Shown piece by piece: positions 26,892 to 40,183 of a stretch of 64,000 nt of DNA. The notes under the pieces are model-generated. The model ran no database searches. It saw only the letters and a list, made by a program, of their open reading frames with translations, and was not told the origin of the DNA. This stretch comes from Chionis minor. Its lineage: Eukaryota > Chordata > Aves > Charadriiformes > Chionididae. The translations under genes were made by a program, and so were the position numbers. Location: the NCBI GenBank assembly GCA_013398295.1, contig VZSF01000015.1, forward strand, positions 294,425-358,424, in the 5' to 3' direction. The stretch's first letter is position 1, and each line of letters starts with the position of its first letter.

Positions 26892-27984
26892 AACACAACC
26901 CAACCCCCCAAAAAATCACTTATATCAAGCTCACTCCTTCTCCCAAAACTAACACTCTGAATTTAGACCTCTCCTTTTCCAGAGTTGTCTTCTACAACCA
27001 ACTCTTCACTTCCCTCTCATTCCTCTGGTTAAGAGAAAGATGAAGTTTCTGATCACTGTGACTGGTGGGAGACAGGACCCTCATTTGTTCCAGGGACTCC
27101 CAGCTTCCACAGCAGTTGAAAGATGTCTCCTGTACCACACCGTTCACATAACACTTGTCTAAGAAGATGGGACCACACTTCAGCACTTCCATCTGCTCCA
27201 TGTATTGACTGCTGCAAGATGCTGTTTTTACCACACTCCTCCCTTGTCCTGAATTTTTAAGATCTCCTTTCACTTGTTTTCTGTCACTGTTTTCCAGAGA
27301 AATTGAAGCAAAATGACATTACCCAGTTCTCAGTTTACAGCTGTCTGAACTTTGAAACCAAAGTGTGCGGGAGCAGTGGGATTACAAATACTGTTTTCCA
27401 ATTTGGGAAGGTGGCCTGGCAGCTATTTCCTTTCTTTTATTCCTGCAAGTTTTTGCTTATTGCCATGAGGTTATGAAATTTATTATGTTCATCTGGAATG
27501 CTTCTCTACTTGCACAAAAACAACCAGCCTTTTTGATCATTATCTACAATGCTTTCTCTTTCTCCCTATTTGTTGTAAATTTTGGGGTCATACAGGTCCT
27601 TTTCTTGTTGGAAGAGAAAAACAAAGTCTGTTTTCTTAATTTTTAAAAATAATTTTACTGACATATAACATTATTTTTTGTACAGAGATATCACAAATCA
27701 TAACATCTCTGTGAACCAAGTCAGCTGCAGTCTTCAGCTAAAATTACCCAAAACAGCCCCTCTGGCCCTCACTCTTCTAACATGCATACACCACTAGGAC
27801 ACTGTAGCACAAAATCAACCTTTTATTAGGCAAAAGTAAATTGAACCAAAATGCCCTCTCTAAAAGGGGAAAAAAAATGGCAAGCAGGAAGATTAGATGA
27901 AAGACCTGAGAAGAAGCAGCACTCTTCCCCCTTTGCAGGGAGAATCCCTTATTCTCTTTCAGGAGACAGCAATTCTCAAAGAAT

Positions 27985-28260
27985 CCCTAAGCTAACCAAC
28001 TCTCCTCCATCTCCCCTCCTCCTCTGCGGCTCAGGCTGCTCCCTGCCATACGAACACCTTTTCCCTGCTGCTCCTGCCTCCCAGCCTGCGCTTCTCCTGC
28101 AGGCTCCTTTCTTTTCTCAGCCTCTCCCTGCCTCTTCTCTACCGCACACACAGGGCTCTGGAAAGCCAAGCCTGCTCCCTTGCACTCCGCCAGAGAGACA
28201 CCTCCCCAGATCCCACTGCCCAGCACTCAACCTGACTCCGGAGTCACACCACGTCCATTA
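27985..28260. repeat. Pyrimidine-rich low-complexity block
   Basis: The plus strand is dominated by CTCC, CTCT and CCTG motifs, so the transcribed PARD3B strand is purine-rich here. It supports open frames on both strands (27851-28276 plus, 27987-28226 minus) with Ser/Pro/Leu-rich or Glu/Gly-rich peptides that look compositional. I see no exon signals. Confidence 0.6.
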
Positions 28261-31200
28261 CACATACACACCTTGAATTTGCTCATCACTGTCTTCCTCA
28301 CACATGGATAGAATATAATGAAAACCCATCGCTGATACCATTTATTATAGACAGACTATAGACTATTATACACATTTACATAAGAGCTTCTCTCATTCAT
28401 TTTCTTCTGTCAGGAAAGAGAATGTTGCCTTTTCCCTTACTGCTTTCCTTATGTCATGCTGAGTTTCCATGTTATTCTACTCATGCTATTGCATTTGTGC
28501 TGAACATTTATAACCAGTATGAGCTTAAGCAGAAAATTCATCTTTTCCCTGAATGATGAGACACAGAAAAACTCCTTTCTGCATACCAGGTTGATCATAC
28601 AACCATGTTATTTACAAGCATTACTGTTTTGTGCCAGAGTAGCACTTTGTATTTTAAACCTAGGAACTCAGTCTAGAAAAACTAGTTATCATCTTGCTGC
28701 ATTGCATCAGTAATTTACAGACAAGGAAAATTCAAACACATGCCCGAGACTAAAATTTTTCTCATGATTTAAACCTCAATCACTTCAGAGTGTATTTCCC
28801 CTTCTTTCAAGATTTGCGCAGAGTAACTTCTATTATGGTACCACAGCACCTTCTAAGTACACATGGATGTCTCAGCCTTATTCACAATACATACTCTTTG
28901 ACAAAGCTGATGAGAAAAAGTCCGGCAGTTCTCCTTCCTTTAAGTAAACTGTATCGTTTAGCTTCAAGCCATACAGATCAATCTTTTCCTTTTGCTAGCA
29001 TCACCCTCAAAAATTAGTATCTACACAGATTCATGGTTAACAGTGTATTTCCCTGAACTCTCATGTTTTGGAAATATTTTTTTTTTAAACTGCAAATATG
29101 GTTGAAACAAGCATATGGTAGAAACCACACTTAGATTTAAATTGGTTACATTAGGAAAAAAAAACAGGAGAGAGTAGTTCTGCCATTTGTGCACAATTAA
29201 AAACTGAAAACTTGCATCAACACAATAGCAAAAGAAACATCTCTACACCAGATGTAATCCTATTTTCTTTTGGGTTTATGTTGTGTTTTTTTGTTGTTGT
29301 CGGTTTTGTTTTTTTTTAATTTCACCAAAAAGCTGTACACAGACATTAAAACATACCCTGAAAGGAGTGCATTTTGTCTCACTTCACTTAAGCCCTGTGG
29401 CAGGTCAAAAATCAGCATTTGAGGTTAGGACAGGGCTGACTAACCAGATGTGATTGGTTTAAGAACAGTATACAACCTCAGATAAAGTAAGGTTCGGAGT
29501 TCAGGATCCAAACGTGGTCAGGGGAACTTTGGAGCTCCAGCTGTCCCTCCTGGGGTCCCCCTAAATTCTTCAGGGTCTCTAGGCTCTGAGTTCTGGCATC
29601 AAATCTGACGCCTAAAGTTAGACAGCTCAGTATTGCTCAGGGCGATCGCTACCACAAAACCAGGTTATTCTAACCCTTCCTTAATTTCACTCTTGCTTTT
29701 AAGTCTCCTTTCTCAGTAAAGCACAATTCACCTCCAGGCTGAAATACTTTTGTTTTTTGGGATTTAAATCGCAGTTTGCTGTTAAAGGGCCAAATTCAGA
29801 AAACTACCGAAGACAATCAGAGTTTACCACCCATGAGCATTTTCAGTAGGCTGTGCTATCTACCATGCAGTCAAATTATATACTAAAAATTGATTTTAGC
29901 ATTATTTTGGGTGCAAACTCTCTCAGATGACTTTTGGGTAAGCTGACAAATCAAGGAACAGAAAACGCCACACATGCATTGCTACTGCTTCAGTGGCAAC
30001 TAAAATATTATGAGGTTGGTTGGTTTGTTTGTTTACTTGTTTTTCCATGTAACGGGGAAGAACTATTTTAAAGGAGAACAAAAGACACACTTGGACAGAA
30101 TACCAGAAATGGGTAGAAAGAGATTTACACTGTCACCTACACAGTTAAAGTCATAACTTTAAATTCTGCTCCTCAATATAAAAATGCTGACTATGATGGG
30201 GAAAAAGCTGCCCATCAAGTCTGTATCAACTGTCAACAAGGCCATATCAACAACAACTACTTTCCCCCACCTGCCTCAAAATTACACTTGCCTGGACAGA
30301 TAGACAAACTATTTTCTCAACCTGCATGCGCCTCAAAATATTTTTTTAGAGCTACTTCTGAGGAAATCACAACAAAATTTCAAGTCAGAGTTGAAACAAA
30401 ACACCATGTATACTATATGTGTGCACACATATTGCACTTCAGCATAGACAATTCTTGGCTGGAAGATCTCTGAACAGGCAGCAAAAACAACCACCATTTA
30501 AAACAAAAAATCAAAATGACTTTTAAACTGCCATGAAACAGTTCAGGGACTGGAAACAAAAGCAGGATATTAATTTGTATTTAAGTATAGGAAAAGTTAT
30601 TAATATAGGCCTATTTTTCTTCTTTATCAGAGAATTTTCACGTTAACAGGCATACAGACATTCTGCCAGTCAGCACTTTTTGACAGCATTAAGTAATCAG
30701 TGTGGGGAAATTTGGTCACCCTCAGATTTATTGCTTACCACCACCTGAGACATCATGTAATGGTTCTGCCATGTACTTAAAATGTAGCTGACATTAGCTT
30801 GTGCATTCCATCTTGTGAAAGGACTGTACCACTTCTTTTTTATTTTTTTAAACATGTAATGCTCTGACGATGTGACTTTTATGTTTAAAGCTAACTCAAA
30901 TTGCTCATAATAGCAGCTATCAATACAATTTCAGATCTACAGCTATCTGTTCTTTCCAAAGTGCCTACTGCACGTTTTAAATTCCCATGGATACAAGATT
31001 AGATTAACAAACTAGGATGATGTAACAGTTAAGACAATTGAATTAAATCTATAAACAGACGAAAATCCATTTCCAGCAAGCTCTCTCTTTTACGTATTAA
31101 CCCAGTGCAGAACAAAGTATTTCCCTATCACTCTAAATTAGGTGTACTTTTTCTCATAAAGAAAAATAAAAGCAACTGCCTACAAGTAAAACCCATTAAA

Positions 31201-34200
31201 GGCTTGAAACAGAGATTGTTTTAGGGCGGTGTTCTTCAAAAGAATGATGTTTTTCTGGTTGCACGTGCTATAACATATTAAGGCAGATTTCACTTACAAA
31301 GCACAAGAACTGTTCTAACAGTTTATATGACTGGAATGAAGTTTCTTTGGTATTATCACTGTCACAAATGGTGCCTAATGATACCACTATGGAATATTTA
31401 CATTTACAGCTTTTGAATCTTCAAAGACGGACACCTAAGAATCACTTATGTACGTTACTTCAGTAATAAAATTAATCTAGATCTCATTTTCAGGATCAAA
31501 ATCCATATCCATATGAAAAGAAGTTAACCACTTTTCACCTTAAGGCTCTAGAATATGTATGTATCTACAGAGGATGTACAAGTAACACTGGTACTTTCTC
31601 CCTGTTTCAAAATCTCTCTCAAGAAAGTTTCCAGCTGAAGGACGGACTTCAGTTTGGATATTAACCAGGTACTCTTTTCTTACACTGAAGAGCACAACAC
31701 CTCAGATATACAGTAATTTCAGAATATTCTCACCTCTGTCAACACAATGTTCCTATTTTCATTTCCTCATGAGACAGACAGGGAACATGCAGAGTTACTG
31801 GAGTGCTGGGAGCACCATGACTCCACTCCAAAGGGTCCTGGCTGCAGGTACCACATGGAAGAGAGTGGGCAGAAGGGAAGGAGCTGCAGCAGAATCCTCC
31901 TGGCACAAGGATGAATCACCTCACTCACAACAAGGAGCTGGGATTTTTTGTTCCCCAGACACAAGCTCTAGCAAAATGTGCAACTCTTATCCTTGCTGGG
32001 CAGACTGATTGGGAGCTTTGTGAGAACACACTGGCTATTACCAACAAGAATCAGCACTTTCCACTACAAGACAGGCTTTCTCTTATTCTTGTCCAGGTGA
32101 AACATCTTTGTGAATCAAACCATCGTTGTGCCCCCACTGGCTGATGCACAGCCTCCGAATTCCAGCTTCAGACACAGGAGTAAAAATTAGAGCAGTTTCA
32201 AACATTTTATGTTTTTTAAGTATCATTTTAAAAGAAAATTAATTTGTGTTTATTTGAATTTCCCTATACACACACAGGAAAAGTTTTTTTGTTTAGAGGG
32301 TCGAGGGTTTTATTTTGTTTTTAAAATGCAATCTCTCTCAAACGGCATTCAGATGTCAATGGAAACGGAACTTTAGATATACTTAAAAATACCAGTCATC
32401 TTAGTCACGCAACTTGCTGGACACAGCAAAAAGCATTCATCTTAAACAGACTGTTTTTTTAAGCAGCATATTATCTGCAGTTACTGAATTTAAATCAATC
32501 ATTTCAGGCTAATATATCCTATAAGATTTTAAAACTAATAGATCTCAGACTCTTACACCTCATTTTTATTCACAGATTGAAAGGCGAAAATAAGCATTTC
32601 TTCTATTTCAATTCCCAGCCCATTTCCCAACTTCAAATTAAATACTTAATGAACTGTACTAGTTGAATAAACTGACACAAAGAAAATATTCTGTGCACCT
32701 GCAAAAGAGGCCACACTGCCAAAAGCTGGTTTAACACTTCAGCTAACATCAGTTACAGGTGCTTATGCAGTCACTTTTCCACAGTTCAATTGTTTAATTT
32801 TCTTTAAAACTTTGGCAGCTAAACTGTACAGCTTGAATATCACTTTGGTAGCATTTTATTGCTAATAGCAGAACAGTAAAATATATTTTTTGAATATTTT
32901 AATGGTATTTTAAAGGAGTATCACAAATGATGGCATTAGTATAGGCTTCTGCAATATTTAAATATGACCTGTGTTGTATATACCTGGTCTAAATTAAGAA
33001 GCTTTTCTGGTTTGATCTTTCCTTAAAAAAGAAGTCCTATTATGATTATTTTCTATTCTGGTCATGGTAAACTAGTTTTAGTCTCAAATTTCAAACTGCT
33101 TCCTGCCAATTTTAAAAGACATTAAGATAAAACAGTGAAATCTCCTGAACTTGAAACCTTCTGGGAGGTTTCAAGGACTGATAGTAACATAAGAGCAGCT
33201 ATATGGGGTCCACCTCACCCATTATCCCATATCTAACAGTGGTAGCAAATACTCAGTGAGAGGACATAACAAAAATGTATCCTACCATCTTGCAAAAAAA
33301 TAGTGGTTGAGATTTCCAAATCAGAGTAGAATCTAGACCATATTTTAATAGTCACTGAGGAGCCACCTCCTGCGAATTTGTCTAATTCTATATTAACTCA
33401 TTGATTTTTGGCCTGTAACACCAAATTACACAAATCAGTTGAATGCTTCATGAAAATGCTAGTTTAGGGTTGTTCTGCTTTGTAATCTGTTGAATGATAG
33501 TTTTGTACAATACTCCTAGATTTTAATGTGGTGAGAAAAGTGAATAATCATTTCCTATTATCTGTCTTAATATTTAAAACAGTAAGATGACTGTTTGTGC
33601 ACAGGTTAAGAAGAGATGACCAAAATACTCTGCAGGATTAATCTTTCTAGTGAACATACTACATCCTTCTTTTACTTAACGTCTACAGTAAACAGACTTC
33701 CTTCTAATAAAGTAATGAGTTACAAAGAAAGCAAAACATAAATCAACAGCTAGTGTGTCTATGGGAAAATTGTGCAACATATTGGGAGGGAGGTACATCT
33801 TTTGCCAACTATGTTCAGGAGTAGTAAATACACAACTCTCCATTTCACTTGGCTGAGATTCTAGATATCTGTTGTGAGAAACAATCAAAATCTGAAATGG
33901 CATTTCAAAGCAAAGAGACAGAAAAATTAATCATCAGCTAAGGCTCTTGAAAGGGTAAATTAAATAGAAAGCAATGAAAAGAATTACACGGCAATGGGCA
34001 AACTGACTGAATCATTTAACTGTTATCTGTAACTTCTCTAATGATGACTTTCATAAAGATGGTTTCATCTGTATGCTGGCACATGTTTATACGGAAGCAA
34101 ACAGTAAACAATGAGCAGCAAACAAACATTGCAAGAAAATGTGTAAAACTATACTAGTTTGGTTTCTTACCCGAAAAAGGGTGATCTACTACCTCAAGAC

Positions 34201-35787
34201 CTTTTGATGGAAGCTGTTTTTTTCTTTTTCTTTACTTGAATAATTTCAAACTATCAATCAGCCAAGTTTAGCAGGCTCATTTTAAACATGAAATACACAT
34301 TTTGCCATATTGCCTCAGAGCTAATACAGCACATAGTACTGTAAAGATTTATAAACACACATACACACTCCTTTGTCTTACCTAGCATAGAGCACACTGA
34401 CAGAGATTGCCCTATAGCCTTCCCCTATGATACTATACTGTTAGCATAGCCTTTCAAAATGTTCAGCTGCAAATATTTAGCTTATTAAGTGGGTTGGTCT
34501 GTTTCTTTTTAAGAGATACTACATTTGAAGCTAGCTATGCATCATAACAATACACAAATACAAAAAACAGCAACATCACAAAATTAATAAAACACAAAAA
34601 TTTTAGGAAAAACACTGACATCAAATAAAGTGTGTCAAGAAGCAGCAGAGACTTTTATAATAGAATTTATTCCATCATTCCAAGTCCCATTCATCACCAT
34701 CCCCCAAAACGTTCCCTGAGGCAATAAAAGGCTAGAAATGAACATCTCAGCTAGAGAACTACTGCAGGAAAATGCGTAACTTGTGATGAAAAAATATTTT
34801 TTCTCCCTACTTAACATATTTTCATAGGGATACCCCCTTGCCCCAAAGTAAGACACATTAAACCAAGTGCAAAGGGAATAGAGACAAGGCGAATAATTGA
34901 TGAGAAACAATCTTAGAGGAAATCAGAGGCAGAGGGGCTATTAAAAAGAAAGGGGGTTCTTTGGTAACCAACTATGCACATAAATTTATTACCTACACTA
35001 CTACTAAATTCTTGGGTACTGGGAAAGGAAGGAAAGACTAGCTTGTTTTCTAAATGGGCGACCCGAAGGCAGAGAAACACACAGAAATTTTTTTATATAT
35101 ATCTTTACAGAAAGCATTACTGTACTCTTTTGCTGCAATGCAAAGATAAACTTCAGCTATGCTGGTGCAAAGCTCATTTCCATGAATCAAGGACAAGCAA
35201 GTAATACCAGGCTTAAGTCACGAGGTCAAAATATACCAAGCCTGCACTCTGACTGAAATGAAAAGTTATCTTCAAACCTTTAGCTTGCCTGAGAACAGAA
35301 ACCATTTGTTTTAGGAACACAAGTAGACTTTAACTGATCATCGCAATTCTTTAAAACCAGATTAAACTGAATGCTACAGAGGAGAAAAATCTATCAAGTA
35401 CAGTGTCATCCTCACAACATCTATGACAAACAGCACAGAACAACATATGATATCACCACTATGAGAGCAGCCTTCCAGTGCAGAGAAAGAGAATAAAGTC
35501 ATATTTGCTTATGGAAATGAGCAGTATTGCCTCAAATTACAGAAGGCTGCACGTGCTTCTATAATGCATTTCTTCTGAAACATACCAATTTCAAAATGTT
35601 AATTTTTCCTGAATCATACAGGAGAGAATTATTATATGCATGTAGTACACTCAATGTACTGACAAACATCGGAACACTCAGCCAATAAACTGACATTGCA
35701 AGATTAAGATGAACAGGATAGCTTTTATGTAAGAAAAAGCATCTTTCCTACTTTGACACAGTACATATGCTGTATACAAGCATTAGC

Positions 35788-35814
35788 AAAATTTTGTTTA
35801 TCAAACAAAATTTT
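35788..35814. repeat. Inverted repeat with 12-bp perfect arms and 3-nt loop
   Basis: The arm AAAATTTTGTTT (35788-35799) is followed by the loop ATC and its exact reverse complement (35803-35814). The outer flanks do not pair. It could form a hairpin in RNA or a small cruciform in DNA. It lies in the intron with no gene edge nearby. Confidence 0.9.
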
Positions 35815-37102
35815 CAGTTCATACCTGCTTTCACAACTTTTAAAAAAATGTAATCATGTGGTTTCCTCTGTGTTTAAAAATACACTGTCTGCATATCCAT
35901 AATATCTCACCAACAGCTTAAAAGAGGACTTACCAAATATATGCTGTTTAAAATGCCCCCAAGCCTACACACAATACTTCCACTTCAAAGCAGAGGAGAA
36001 AGAGAAGGAATTCTGTCTGAGCTCTGAAGTCTGAGCACAGAAACAGACAACATCCATACCCTGGAGGTAACAATTTCAGCCCTGTCAGGCCTATTAAGGG
36101 AGAAACTTCCAAAGACTCCTGGGAAAAACCTTGCCCTAAATTCCCTTGGACTTCAAACTAAGGCACTGCCACTAGAAGCATCTCTGTTGACTGACTTAGC
36201 AACCCGAACACACAGGGCATTCAAACTAACTGAGAGTTTTTAACAACCCTGTGAAGCACGATTTAAACTAGAGCAAGCCCAAAACCACAGGAATATATTA
36301 AGCTGATTAAGTATATTCTCTACCTGAAGTCCCTGAAATACCTTCAAGGAATTCCATAAGAGTGCAAGTAACATTTCCCAAACGTTAAAAAGACATAGCC
36401 ACAACACCGACGGCCACATCAAAATGTAAAATCAAAACTTTCTAGGCTAGTACTGCTATTATCCTGCTGAGGGCTGGAGCATTCCCAGGTAGCAATCTCT
36501 GTTTTCAGAAAACAAATATCTACTACAAAGACGTGACATAAAATGTCCAGAACTGAAAGAACCAACTGTTCAAAAACACAAGTACCTCCACATAGCTTGA
36601 ACTTCAGCTGTCATTGCCATTCATAAGCTGATTTTAGGGGAGAGACTGTAATCAGACATTCCAACCAACATCGATCAGATGGGGGCGGTGGTAGTGTAGC
36701 GGGGGTGTGTGTATACATGTATATATACAAGAAGAATACCTTGTTCGCAGAGATTTGCTATAAAGCAAAAGCATGCAAATTTTGAAATACCAAAGTTAGA
36801 CCTTTCACTGAGAAATGCAAGACACTTGCCATACTTAGCAGTGAAAGCTTCCAAAGGAAGGAATTAAACTCCTGTAGTTTACAAGCCAATTTTGCAACCT
36901 GCTATCAATAACTGTTATAAGCAATTATTTCTTTATCTAACCTCAATTTTAACTAATCGATAATAAAGGTATAAATTCATTAAGGAGGTAAATTTCATTG
37001 TAATAGCCAACAATCAAAGTAACCTAATTGTATCTACTTTCCATAATGCTTGCACACAGAAAACATCTTCAGGAATTTTCAGCCTGATTCCCAAAGAAAG
37101 GG

Positions 37103-38246
37103 AGAATCATAGAATCGTTTAGGTTGGAAGGGACCTTTGATCATCGAGTACAACCATCAACCTAACACTGCCAAAACCACCCCTAAACCATGTTCCTCAG
37201 CATCACATCTGCCCATCTTTTAAATGCTTCCAGGGATGGGGACTCCACCACTTGTCTGGGCAGCCTGTTCCAATGTTTGATAACCCCTTCCATGAAGAAA
37301 TTCTTCCTAATATCCAATCTAAACATCCCCTGGTGCAAATTGAGGCTGTTTCCCCTCATCCTATCGCTTGTTCTTGGGAGAAGAGATCAACTTCCTCCTC
37401 TCTACAGCCTCCTTTCCTGTAGCTGCAAAAAGCGACAAGGTCTCCCCTCAGCCTCCTTTTCTCCAGGCTAAACAATCCCAGTTCTCTCAGCTGCTCCTCA
37501 TAAGACTTCTGCTCTAGACCCCTCACCAGCTTCACTGCCCTTCTCTGGACACGCTCCAGCACCTCAATGTCTTTCTTGTAGTGAGGGGTCCAAAACTGAC
37601 CACAGTATTCGAGGTGGGGCCTCACCAGTGCTGAGTACAGGGGGAGATTCACCTCCCCAGTCCTGCTGGCCACACTATTCCTGATAGAAGCCAGGATGCT
37701 GTTGGCCTTCTTGGCCACCTGGGCACACTGCTGGCTCATATTCAGCCAACTGTCAACCAACACCTCCAGGTCCTTTTCTGCCGGGCAGCTTTCCAGCCAC
37801 TCTGCCCCAAGCCTGTAGCGCTGCATGGGGTTGTTGTGACCCAAGTGTTGGACCTGGCACTTGGCCTTGTTGAACCTTGTACCATTGGCCTCGGCCCATC
37901 GATCCAGCCTGTCCAGATCCCTCTGTAGGGCCATCCTGCCCTCAAGCAGGTCAAAACTCCTGCCCAATTTGGTGTCATCTGCAAACTTACTGAAGGTGCA
38001 CTTGATCCCCTCGTACAGGTCATTGATAAATACATTAAAAAGAACCAGCCCCAGTACCAAGCCCTGGGGAACACTGCTTGTGACCAGTGGCCAACTAGAT
38101 TTCACTCCATTCACCACCACTCTTTAGGCCTGCCCATCCAGCCAGTTTTTTACCCAGTGAAGAGTACACCCATCCAAGCCATGAGCAGCCAGCTTCTCCA
38201 GGAGAACGCTGTGGGAAAGGTTGTTGAAGGCTTTACTGAAGTCCAG
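37103..38246 (-). mobile_element. CR1 LINE retrotransposon, 5'-truncated
   Basis: This is a chicken-repeat-1 type non-LTR retrotransposon, the main LINE of birds. Read on the minus strand, it enters in the reverse-transcriptase region near 38246 (CTGGACTTCAGTAAAGCC). It continues through the 3' untranslated part and ends with GGTTGGAAGGGACC-type reverse-complement text and the terminal ATTCTATGATTCT octamer-like repeat characteristic of CR1. About 1.14 kb remains of a full length of several kb; 5' truncation is the normal outcome of CR1 insertion. No target duplication is evident, as usual for CR1. The coding remnant is annotated separately. Confidence 0.97.
37356..38246 (-). pseudogene. CR1 ORF2 reverse-transcriptase remnant
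   Basis: The frame encodes the C-terminal part of the CR1 reverse transcriptase. Recognisable parts are PQGLVLG (motif before the palm), the catalytic FADDTKL (an F/YADD box), a downstream region with [33 protein letters not shown], and a tail ending QEQAIG. About 254 codons are open from 38120 to 37356. Just upstream the same frame holds a TAA at 38124-38126, in the stretch between KNWLDG and VVVNG. Together with the missing N-terminal endonuclease and most of the palm, this makes it a dead copy. The otherwise clean frame suggests a relatively young insertion. Confidence 0.93.
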
Positions 38247-40167
38247 AGAAAGAGGAAAGACTAATTAAAATGACAACAAAAAACCCCCAAACCATTGTGG
38301 AGAGACCTACATATACCTCACTTTTTTCCCTACCTTAGTAGTCAGAAGTGACATATATCACCAAATACCGTCTGTCTTCCTCCAGGCAAAATCATGACAA
38401 CTTAACACCAAGGAGAGGAGCAAGAGAAAAGCAACAACTAAGTTTGTGTGCACTCAACCATCACCTATCAAATAAAACAAATGAAACAGTGAGCCAGTCA
38501 TGCAGGCATTTCCAACTCAAAGTGACATGGCCATAAAATGGATCCTCCATAAATAAATTAGTGCTCTCCTTCCTGTCCATATTGACTCAAAAGGAAAAAA
38601 CAAAGTGACATCATGAAAAAACCCAAAGGCTAAACCTTTTACTCTCCCTTTCCTGTTCCACTACCTACCATGTAAGAAAAAACACTAGAAAAGAACACTA
38701 AACTATTAGGTGCAAAAGGAAACCAGAAGGGCCAGTAGCACGCTAATGGGTGTACAGAAAATTACAAGATGGCTTTTGAGGGCCTACAGAACTACAAATA
38801 TTAAAAGCTCAGACAGTTCAGCTAGCTTAGTTGAAAAGCCTTACGAGAAAATGAAAACTCTCCTACTAAAAACAAAGCACCTGTACTGGCATGTTAGGCG
38901 CTTGAAAAGTTATAATGACACACTAGTGCTTTTTAGAAAAAAAAGCAACACTTCTGAAGCGACTATATCTCATACTCTGGAGGAGCAGCTAGTTGAAGCT
39001 AATGATCACACAAAGCATTCCTTATAAACTAGTGACCTATACAGAAGGACACTTTCACTGGACATTAGCTTAGCCTGCAGGCCCCTGCCTAAAATATCAC
39101 AGATGCACCAGTTTCATGAGCAGATGATTACTACTGGGTAACCATTTATTTGGAAAAGACTTATTAAAGACCTCCTGTAGTTCACCAACTTCAGACTAAA
39201 ACAAAACACTTGAAAATACTTTAGGAAGATCACATCAATTTACACATAGCCCATTAGCTCCATTAACCACTCCACATTGCTAGTTCACTTCTAATAATTC
39301 TAACAATAAACACATATGTATTCAAAAACCTCAAACTATTAGCTACAGAACCCCAGACAGGACTATTTGCACGTACTATTAGTATCCCTAATATACATAA
39401 CCCCATCCATCATGGGCTCTCTAAAGATCTTAACACACTACAGAAGAATGTCATCCGCTACCCCAGCACAGCTATCTTTAAGATGAGAGAATGAACGTTT
39501 AAACATACATCAGCAACAAACCAGCAGTTTGGAACGAGGAATAAAGGCAATTAACTACGTTTAGTCTTCTAAGGGTACACAAGTTCAAAAGTGATGCTTA
39601 ACATGCAAGAGCCTTTATGCCAAGCATAAAGGGCTGAGGAGTCCAAGAGCCAGAAGACCATCTCTGACACAGAACTTTAAAATAAACTCTTTCACTGGGG
39701 TGTAGGTTACCTTACATTTACCATGGGCTGAAGTCATGCAGCTAAAAAGTATTCAACATACTGTGATTTCACTGTTCATTGTACGGTTTTGGCTATCCAC
39801 AGTTTTGTACCTAAGAAACAAGGTAAAAAATGGTGATGAAGAATTTACGACAGTATTTGGGGTTAGAGATGTTGAAGTTTACCTCTATTCATTTTTTTCA
39901 AATATAAATCAGCTATTTAGGCATTTAGTTGCCTGTATCATTCTTTGCAAATTGTTTTAACATCCACATCACTAATGTACTCTGTGAAGTTCTTCTCACA
40001 AGAGAAACAGTCTCACAAGACAAGCTCTCTCTATTGCCAGTTCATCAACAGTGTGTCAGCACTCTCTACTTACCCACAGAAACACCAAAATCAGTAGATC
40101 ATTTCTTCACTGCTTCAAACAGCTGACTGGACACATTAAATGGTTGTGTGCTTCTCTAAATTTTGTA

Positions 40168-40183
40168 ATATATATATATATAT
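40168..40183. repeat. (AT)8 microsatellite
   Basis: Sixteen bases of pure AT alternation. Short and without context. Confidence 0.9.

Larger units (their letters stand above)
24454..37102. other. PARD3B intron, RRSSDP exon to CR1
   Basis: This is the transcript-downstream part of the 19.9-kb intron joining the two exons. No exon or RNA gene was recognised. It contains 26 consecutive G (26866-26891), a pyrimidine-rich block (about 27985-28260), an LTR-like stretch with uncertain ends (about 29396-29735), and a 12-bp-arm hairpin (35788-35814). A G-rich to TG-rich patch lies near 36681-36730. Confidence 0.7.

Noticed and set aside
27851..28276. 141-codon plus-strand ORF
   Set aside because: It runs through a pyrimidine-rich block and is Ser/Pro/Leu-rich; no family resemblance and no splice or promoter context.
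31767..32144. Three overlapping ORFs on both strands
   Set aside because: Slightly GC-richer patch; no similarity and no splice-site pattern supporting an exon.
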